From the NCBI GenBank assembly GCA_910579965.1, contig CAJTWF010000055.1:1-5196 (forward strand): DNA of 5,196 nucleotides. The letters run 5' to 3'. A program made the position numbers and the translations under genes. The stretch comes from an uncultured Oscillospiraceae bacterium. GTDB lineage: Bacteria > Bacillota > Clostridia > Oscillospirales > Oscillospiraceae. Below are positions 1 through 5,196 of the stretch, in pieces (position 1 is the first letter of the stretch; each line of letters begins with the position of its first letter). Below the pieces are notes generated by a model that was not told where the DNA came from, did not search any database, and worked only from the letters and a program-made list of their open reading frames with translations.

Positions 1-1186
<1,186 letters not shown>

Positions 1187-1192
1187 CACTTT

Positions 1193-1198
1193 CTCCTT
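1193..1198 (-). promoter_or_regulatory. ftsH ribosome-binding site
   Basis: On the minus strand, AAGGAG lies six nt before the ATG at 1186. It fixes this codon as the ftsH start, which gives an FtsH with the usual short cytoplasmic tail before the first membrane segment. Confidence 0.85.
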
Positions 1199-1246
1199 CT
1201 ATATTCAGCAGGCCGACCCTGACACACATTTCATCAGCCATTGTGC

Positions 1247-1275
1247 ATAGTACCACAAAATCTGACCGGCCACAA
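1247..1275 (-). promoter_or_regulatory. Candidate sigma-A-type promoter for ftsH
   Basis: On the minus strand, TTGTGG (1275-1270) and TACTAT (1252-1247) are separated by exactly 17 nt. The -10 hexamer is preceded by TGG, an extended -10 element. Predicted initiation is near 1240, giving a leader of about 55 nt before the ftsH ATG. The match is partial (three of six at -35, four of six at -10), but it is the best spaced pair I see in this leader. Confidence 0.5.
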
Positions 1276-1282
1276 GGACTGA

Positions 1283-1315
1283 CTGTGGATTTTCTGTGAA
1301 ATTTCTGTGAATCCC
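1283..1315. repeat. Three 11-bp direct repeats between the divergent promoters (candidate operator)
   Basis: CTGTGGA, CTGTGAA and CTGTGAA begin at 1283, 1294 and 1305. The first two are each followed by an AT-only 4-mer (TTTT, ATTT). The period is exactly 11 bp, so all three units face the same side of the helix. The array sits between the two candidate promoters, roughly 40-75 bp upstream of each predicted start. The 7+4 layout resembles sites bound by OmpR/PhoB-type response regulators such as the enteric Pho box (CTGTCAT plus four AT-rich bases). The regulator is unknown. The first unit also contains TGTGGATTT, a partial match to a DnaA box. Confidence 0.5.
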
Positions 1316-1318
1316 CCT

Positions 1319-1347
1319 TTCGAAACCCCTGCACTTTGTGGTATACT
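1319..1347 (+). promoter_or_regulatory. Candidate extended -10 promoter for the methyltransferase gene
   Basis: TATACT (1342-1347), five of six to the -10 consensus, is immediately preceded by TGG (1339-1341), an extended -10 element. A weak -35 candidate, TTCGAA (1319-1324), lies 17 nt upstream inside the palindrome TTTCGAAA (1318-1325). Predicted initiation is near 1354, leaving a leader of about 58 nt. Extended -10 promoters often work with a poor -35, so I trust the -10 call more than the -35 call. Confidence 0.6.
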
Positions 1348-1377
1348 GGCATTGATACACACGATTTCCCACATGCA

Positions 1378-1394
1378 GGGGGCGCGCCGCCCCC
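1378..1394 (+). other. Strong GC hairpin in the 5' leader of the methyltransferase mRNA
   Basis: GGGGGCG (1378-1384) pairs perfectly with CGCCCCC (1388-1394) across a three-base CGC loop, giving a seven-pair all-GC stem. It ends about seven nt before the Shine-Dalgarno sequence. No T-tract follows, so it is not an intrinsic terminator. It could protect the 5' end of the mRNA or affect ribosome access. Its function is unknown. Confidence 0.6.
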
Positions 1395-1400
1395 GGAGAG

Positions 1401-1406
1401 AGAGGA
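1401..1406 (+). promoter_or_regulatory. Ribosome-binding site of the methyltransferase gene
   Basis: AGAGGA, within a longer purine run from about 1395, precedes the ATG at 1412 by five nt. This selects 1412 over the in-frame ATG at 1307, which lies upstream of the candidate promoter and would add 35 residues not typical of the family. Confidence 0.75.
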
Positions 1407-1411
1407 ACAGC

Positions 1412-2164
1412 ATGAGAGAACATGAGTGCCCCGGCGAGGGACTGATCGAGGGCCGCAACGCGGTGACGGAGGCCCTGCGGGCCGGGACCGCCCTCGACAA
1501 GCTGTATATTGCCAAGGGGGACACGGACCGCACCCTGGCCCGCATCGCCGCCGAGGCGCGGCGGGCCGGCGTAGTGGTGGTGGAGGCGGACCGGCGGAAG
1601 CTGGACGCCATGAGCGCCACCCACAGCCACCAGGGGGCCGTCGCCGTGGCCGCCGCCGCGCCCTACGCGCCGGTGGAGGATATTCTGCAAATCGCGGCGG
1701 ACCGGGGGGAGCCCCCGCTGCTGGTGGTGTGCGACGAGATCTCCGATCCCCACAACCTGGGGGCCATCATCCGCACCGCCGAGTGCGCCGGAGCCCACGG
1801 GGTCATCATCCCCAAGCGGCGCAGCGCGGGCCTCACCGCCGTGGTGGCCAAGACCAGCGCCGGGGCGGTGAGCTACCTGCCCGTGGCCCGGGTGCCCAAC
1901 CTGCCATCCGCCCTCAAGGCGCTGAAAAAGCAGGGAATCTGGATTTTCGGCGCCGCCGCGGGCGGCTCCGCCAGCCTCTATGAGGCGGATCTGCGCCTGC
2001 CGGCGGCCATCGTCATCGGCAGCGAGGGGGACGGCATGGGCCGGCTGGTCCAGGAGAGCTGCGACTTCCTGGTCAGCATCCCCATGAGAGGGCGGATCTC
2101 GTCCCTCAACGCGTCTGCGGCAGCGGCGGTGCTGCTGTATGAGGCTCTGCGCCAGCGGCGCTGA
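1412..2164 (+). CDS. rlmB: SpoU/TrmH-family 23S rRNA 2'-O-ribose methyltransferase (RlmB-like)
   Basis: A 250-residue enzyme of the SPOUT class that transfers a methyl group from S-adenosylmethionine to a ribose 2'-OH in RNA. The RlmB branch acts on a guanosine in domain V of 23S rRNA (Gm2251 in E. coli numbering). The N-terminal substrate-binding domain (about 10-82) starts with the typical IEGRNAVTEAL stretch. The catalytic trefoil-knot domain (about 100-250) carries all three SpoU motifs: DPHNLGAIIRTAE (112-124, with Asn115, Arg121 and Glu124), IVIGSEGDGM (200-209) and IPMRGRISSLNAS (223-235). Length and motif spacing match intact family members, so it should be active. It is probably the first gene of a transcript that continues into the membrane protein 44 nt downstream. 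The RlmB assignment is more likely than another TrmH-family enzyme, but the target base cannot be read from sequence alone. Confidence 0.93.
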   Translation: MREHECPGEGLIEGRNAVTEALRAGTALDKLYIAKGDTDRTLARIAAEARRAGVVVVEADRRKLDAMSATHSHQGAVAVAAAAPYAPVEDILQIAADRGEPPLLVVCDEISDPHNLGAIIRTAECAGAHGVIIPKRRSAGLTAVVAKTSAGAVSYLPVARVPNLPSALKALKKQGIWIFGAAAGGSASLYEADLRLPAAIVIGSEGDGMGRLVQESCDFLVSIPMRGRISSLNASAAAAVLLYEALRQRR

Positions 2165-2192
2165 CAGTACAGCGCCCCATCCCCCGTGGGAA

Positions 2193-2198
2193 AAGGAA
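2193..2198 (+). promoter_or_regulatory. Ribosome-binding site of the 842-residue membrane protein
   Basis: AAGGAA lies 10 nt before the ATG at 2209. The 44-nt gap after the methyltransferase stop contains no visible terminator or clear promoter, which supports cotranscription. Confidence 0.6.
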
Positions 2199-2208
2199 AG
2201 AGATTTTT

Positions 2209-4737
2209 ATGGTAGACAGACACGACAACCAGCCAAACAGCCCCATTGATCCCTCCCTCATGGACACCCAGCGTCTGCTGCTGGGCGTGGACCCGGCAGC
2301 GGGGGAGCTGTTCGATCTGGAGGACATATTGGCCGAGTACAGCGGCAGGAGTGAGCCCACGGAATCCCCGGAGCCCCCGGCGGACGCGCCTCCCCAGGAG
2401 GACGCCGCTCCCCCGAAGCCGGAGGAGCGGCAGGACGAGCCGCTGCCGGAGGCCCATGCGGCGCCGGAGGAGCCCGCCCCCTCCCTGCTTCGCCGCCTGT
2501 TCCGCCGCCGCGCCCCGGCAAAGGGGGAGACCCCGCCGGCGGGGGAGGTCCCGGAGGAGGCGGAGCGGCAGGAGGTTCCGGCGAATCCGATTCCGCCGGA
2601 GGCGGCTGCTCCCGCCCCGCCGGAAGCGCCCCCGGTCCCCGTCCCGCCGCCGGAGGAGGAGGACGAGAGCCTGGAGGACGACGGCAATCTGGAGGAGCTG
2701 CTGGACATGGTCTTCTGGGAGGGCCTGGGGGTGACGGAGGCGGGCCTCGCCGGGTCCGCGCCGCCGCCGGAGGCCACAGCCCCGGCGGTCTCGGAGACGC
2801 AGAGCGCCCCGGAAATCCCGCAGCCCCCCGGGACGCCGGCTGTCCCGGCAGTCCAGGAGGTTCCAAAAACGCCGGAGCCCCCGAAGGCTCCGGCTGCCCC
2901 GGCAGCCCGGGAGGTTCCTAAAACGCCGGAGGCCGGCGAGGAGGAGCCGCCCGCGTCTCCGCCCGCCGTGTCCATGGAGGACGTGGTGGCCAACACGGTG
3001 GACGCGGTGAAGGAGGCCCAGGAGAAGCGCCAGGAGCGGCTGCGCCGCCGCCTGGAGAAGAGCCGGAAGGAGCGGGCCGTCAAGCGGCGGGAGCCCCAGC
3101 ACACCCTGCCGGAGATCCAGCGGGAGCCCCCGGCGGGGGAGACGGCCAACCGCCACCGCCGCCGCCTGCGGGAGTGCAGGAGGAGCCTGCGGCTGGCCGT
3201 GCCGGTGGTGGCGGGACTGTGGCTGCCCTGGGTGCTGGAGCGGTTCGGCGTAGGGACCCCCTTTTTCAGCGACAGCGCGGAGAACGCCGCCCTGTGCGTG
3301 CTGGTGGCCCAGGCCATGACCAGCATCCTCTGCTGGCCCGTGTACCGGGCGGCTGTGGAGGGGTTCAAGGAGCGGGCCTGGACCATCTACGCCACGGCCC
3401 TGCTGTCCACCCTGGTCACTCTGCTGGACGAGATGACCCTGCTGCTTCTGCCGGAGCGGTGCGACGCGTCCCCCCTGGGGGGCATCGCCGCCGCCCTGAC
3501 CCTGTTCGCCCAGTGGGGGCTGACCAGCTACCACCGGGGCATGTCCGAGACCTTCCGCACCGCCGCCATGGGCGAGCCCAGCCGGGTGGCGGACCGCTGC
3601 GAGCAGGGCGTGGCCAAGGGCGCCGGGGGCGTCGCCGGATTTTACACCCGATGCTCCATGGAGGACACCGCCTCCCAGTGGCAGCGGCTTCTGCTGCCGG
3701 TGCTGGCAGCGGCCTCGGTGGTGTTCGCAGTGCTCTCCTCCGTGGGCCGGGAGCGCAGCCAGGACTTCCTCTGGTGCTGGTCCGTGGTGCTGTGCGCCGG
3801 CTCCTCCCTGGCCTTCCCCCTGGCCTATCTGGTGCCCTTCGGCCGCGCCGCCCTGCGCCTGGCCCGGGCAGGGGCCGCCATGGCCGGACACTACGGCGCG
3901 GCCCGCCTGTCCTCCTCCCGCCGTCTGGTGGTGACGGACACGGACCTCTTCCCCCCCGGGGCGGCGGTCCTGGCCGGGCTGAAGCTCTACGGCGAGGAGA
4001 AGAACCGGGCCCTCTCCTACGCCGCCACCCTGGCGGTCCAGGGGGGCGGGGTGCTGGGCCGGGTGTTCGCGGACGTGTGCCGCTCCAGCCGGGTGGAGTA
4101 CCAGGGCCTGGAGCACTTCCACATCCACGAGGACGGCGGCCTGAGCGGCATGATCCGCGGGGAGACGGTGCTGGTGGGCACGGCGGCCTTCATGCGCCGC
4201 AAGGCGGTGCGCCTGCCTCCCCGCCTGCCCTCCAAGACCCCGGTGTGCCTGGCCGTGGACGGCACCCTCACGGCGGTGTTCGCCGTGAAATACACCGCCG
4301 CGGACACGGTGGATCTGGCCCTGCGGGCCATGCGGCGCAACGGCCTCCAGCTGACCCTGGCCGTGCGGGACGCCTCCGTCACCTCCAAGCTGCTCCGGGC
4401 CCGCTTCGGCTCCGACTGCGGCGCGGTCCGTCCGGAGCTGGGGGAGCGTCTGTCCCTCAGCGATCCCGAGCGGGAGGCGGAGGGACCCAGCGGCCTCCTG
4501 TACCGGGAGGGCCTGCTGCCCTTTGTGACCCTGGCCGTGGCCAGCCGCCGCCTGTGCCAGACGGCGGCCGTGGGGAACCTGCTGTCCCTTTTCAGCAGCA
4601 TCACCGGGACCCTGCTGGGGTTCTACCTCACCTTTACCGGCAGCTATCAGGTGCTCACGCCGGTGCTGCTCATGACCTACCTGCTTCTCTGGGTGGCCCC
4701 CATGCTGCCGCTGGTGTGGACGGCGGACAAGCTGTGA
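2209..4737 (+). CDS. Degenerate P-type ATPase-like membrane protein with a long disordered N-terminal region
   Basis: An 842-residue protein in two parts. Residues 1-255 are rich in Pro, Glu and Ala and probably disordered, with two short acidic-hydrophobic motifs (LFDLEDILAEY, 34-44; NLEELLDMVFWEGLG, 160-174), a basic patch (LLRRLFRRR, 93-101) and an 18-residue tandem repeat (209-244). A highly charged helix follows (about 256-325). Residues 326-842 resemble a P1B-type ATPase: membrane segments near 326-345, 356-376, 392-414, 422-440, 493-511 and 518-542, a cytoplasmic region (about 550-780), then segments near 784-807 and 813-836. Asp577 sits about 40 residues after the membrane proline (FPL, 536-538), as expected for the phosphorylated Asp, but DKTGT is replaced by DTDLF. 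A nucleotide-domain-like stretch remains (GGLSG...VLVGTAAFM, 643-662). The hinge reads VRDA (719-722), GDGxNDxP is absent, and the actuator region is about 50 residues with no TGES. Transport by the normal cycle is unlikely. The ATPase relationship is my reading of fold order and motif remnants; the function is unknown. Confidence 0.85.
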   Translation: MVDRHDNQPNSPIDPSLMDTQRLLLGVDPAAGELFDLEDILAEYSGRSEPTESPEPPADAPPQEDAAPPKPEERQDEPLPEAHAAPEEPAPSLLRRLFRRRAPAKGETPPAGEVPEEAERQEVPANPIPPEAAAPAPPEAPPVPVPPPEEEDESLEDDGNLEELLDMVFWEGLGVTEAGLAGSAPPPEATAPAVSETQSAPEIPQPPGTPAVPAVQEVPKTPEPPKAPAAPAAREVPKTPEAGEEEPPASPPAVSMEDVVANTVDAVKEAQEKRQERLRRRLEKSRKERAVKRREPQHTLPEIQREPPAGETANRHRRRLRECRRSLRLAVPVVAGLWLPWVLERFGVGTPFFSDSAENAALCVLVAQAMTSILCWPVYRAAVEGFKERAWTIYATALLSTLVTLLDEMTLLLLPERCDASPLGGIAAALTLFAQWGLTSYHRGMSETFRTAAMGEPSRVADRCEQGVAKGAGGVAGFYTRCSMEDTASQWQRLLLPVLAAASVVFAVLSSVGRERSQDFLWCWSVVLCAGSSLAFPLAYLVPFGRAALRLARAGAAMAGHYGAARLSSSRRLVVTDTDLFPPGAAVLAGLKLYGEEKNRALSYAATLAVQGGGVLGRVFADVCRSSRVEYQGLEHFHIHEDGGLSGMIRGETVLVGTAAFMRRKAVRLPPRLPSKTPVCLAVDGTLTAVFAVKYTAADTVDLALRAMRRNGLQLTLAVRDASVTSKLLRARFGSDCGAVRPELGERLSLSDPEREAEGPSGLLYREGLLPFVTLAVASRRLCQTAAVGNLLSLFSSITGTLLGFYLTFTGSYQVLTPVLLMTYLLLWVAPMLPLVWTADKL
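2836..2943 (+). repeat. 54-bp in-frame tandem duplication inside the membrane-protein gene
   Basis: Two adjacent 54-bp units (2836-2889 and 2890-2943) share a core of about 42 bp with four mismatches. Each encodes an 18-residue unit with the core EVPKTPE (216-222 and 234-240). The rest of each unit has diverged. It lies in the Pro-rich linker, where length change is usually tolerated. Confidence 0.8.
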
Positions 4738-4807
4738 GAGCAGGGCTGTAAATAAAGGATCTAAATCTAAAAGGAATGTAAAATAGTTTCAAAAGAGGTG
4801 ATAGACT
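4738..4807 (+). promoter_or_regulatory. AT-rich spacer upstream of the XRE regulator: weak -10 candidate and strong ribosome-binding site
   Basis: This 70-nt spacer is much richer in A than the gene before it and holds no GC hairpin, so I see no terminator for the upstream gene. AGAGGTGA (4794-4801) is a near-complete Shine-Dalgarno sequence six nt before the ATG at 4808. TAAAAT (4779-4784) is a possible -10 without a convincing -35. A separate promoter for the regulator is likely from context but not proven here. Confidence 0.45.
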
Positions 4808-5110
4808 ATGGATGTACTTGGACGGATAGAACAACTCATGGAACAGCGGAATTGGAGCGTATATCGCCTATGCAAAGAATCCGGCTTGGCACAGTCCACA
4901 CTGTCACACGTTTTCCGCAAAGATTCGGAGCCAACGATCTCGACACTGGAAACAATCTGCAAGACGTTTGGTATAACGCTGGGCGAGTTCTTTGCTGAGG
5001 GGGAGCTTGTGCCATTGACCGGGGAACAGCGGGGACTGCTGGATAAGCGGGCGCTGCTGACCGCTGAACAGAAGCAGCTTGTTTTGAATATGATTGACAA
5101 TATGAAATAA
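4808..5110 (+). CDS. Small Cro/CI-type (XRE family) helix-turn-helix regulator
   Basis: A 100-residue DNA-binding protein. The HTH_3 domain spans about residues 5-63: the first helix is DVLGRIEQLMEQRN, the turn region includes SVYRLCKESGLAQSTLSHVF (17-36), and the domain closes with PTISTLETICKTFGITLGEFF (42-62), the usual ending of this family. A short tail (about 70-100) with a LTAEQKQLVLNMI helix may mediate dimer formation, as in many ~100-residue Clostridia members. No enzymatic or sensor domain is present. The target is unknown; such proteins often repress themselves or neighbouring genes, including on mobile elements. The gene is visibly less GC-rich than the preceding gene and uses A/T-ending codons more freely, which suggests a different origin. 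It has its own strong Shine-Dalgarno site. Family is certain; role is not. Confidence 0.93.
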   Translation: MDVLGRIEQLMEQRNWSVYRLCKESGLAQSTLSHVFRKDSEPTISTLETICKTFGITLGEFFAEGELVPLTGEQRGLLDKRALLTAEQKQLVLNMIDNMK

Positions 5111-5196
5111 AGCATTTGCCAGTAAGAAATGCGTCTCACCATGAGCAATGCCATTAAGTTAACCAATAAATTCCAAAAGCAAGAAAAAAGCCCTTG

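Noticed and set aside
1284..1292. A DnaA-box-like TGTGGATTT
   Set aside because: It is a single 7-of-9 match and is better explained as part of the three-unit 11-bp repeat. No other features of a replication origin are present.
1307..1411. An upstream ATG that would extend the methyltransferase by 35 residues
   Set aside because: It starts inside the repeat array and upstream of the candidate promoter, lacks a Shine-Dalgarno site, and family members start near the IEGRNAV stretch.
1978..4128. A 716-codon open frame on the minus strand opposite the membrane-protein gene
   Set aside because: It is a shadow of GC-rich coding DNA: the translation is low-complexity Arg/Gly/Leu/His with no domain, and the opposite strand encodes a protein with clear membrane segments and family resemblance.
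5112..5132. A GCATTT/AAATGC inverted repeat just after the XRE regulator stop codon
   Set aside because: The stem is only six base pairs, mostly A-T, with a nine-base loop and no T-tract, so it does not qualify as a terminator.
4789..5166. A 125-codon minus-strand open frame over the XRE regulator
   Set aside because: It is a shadow of the regulator gene. The plus-strand protein has a clear HTH domain and a strong ribosome-binding site, and the minus frame shows no domain.
5129..5196. A short plus-strand frame running off the right edge (ATG at 5129 or 5141)
   Set aside because: Neither start has a credible Shine-Dalgarno site, and fewer than 25 codons are visible with no recognisable motif. 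It overlaps the possible terminator arm.

Overview
The window looks like chromosomal DNA from a GC-rich Firmicute, most likely a gut Clostridia of the Oscillospiraceae group (Flavonifractor, Intestinimonas or Oscillibacter-like). This is inferred from very GC-rich coding DNA combined with Gram-positive style Shine-Dalgarno sites, extended -10 promoters and protein families typical of that group. No rRNA or species marker is present, so the placement is an inference.

Layout. The left edge (1-1186, minus strand) holds the first 395 codons of an FtsH membrane AAA+ protease; its zinc-protease half lies outside the window. A 225-nt divergent intergenic region follows (1187-1411). It holds a candidate promoter for ftsH, a candidate promoter for the rightward genes, three 11-bp direct repeats between them, and a strong GC hairpin in the 5' leader of the rightward transcript. 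On the plus strand come an RlmB/TrmH-type SpoU-family RNA 2'-O-ribose methyltransferase (1412-2164) and, 44 nt later and probably cotranscribed, an 842-residue membrane protein (2209-4737). The base composition then drops sharply, and a small Cro/CI-type (XRE) regulator (4808-5110) with its own strong ribosome-binding site sits in AT-richer DNA. The last 86 nt hold no convincing gene, but the extreme right edge may be the first arm of a terminator.

The most interesting object is the 842-residue protein. Its C-terminal ~520 residues follow the layout of a heavy-metal (P1B-type) P-type ATPase: six transmembrane segments, a cytoplasmic catalytic region, then two more segments. Almost every catalytic signature is missing or replaced: DKTGT reads DTDLF, the TGDN-like hinge reads VRDA, there is no GDGxNDxP, the actuator region is much shortened, and the CPC-type membrane motif reads FPL. 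The N-terminal ~320 residues are a Pro/Glu/Ala-rich, probably disordered region with a charged helix and an internal 18-residue repeat. It looks like a maintained pseudoenzyme of unknown function. Its linkage to an rRNA methyltransferase, divergent from ftsH, suggests a housekeeping or envelope setting, but the sequence shows no functional link.
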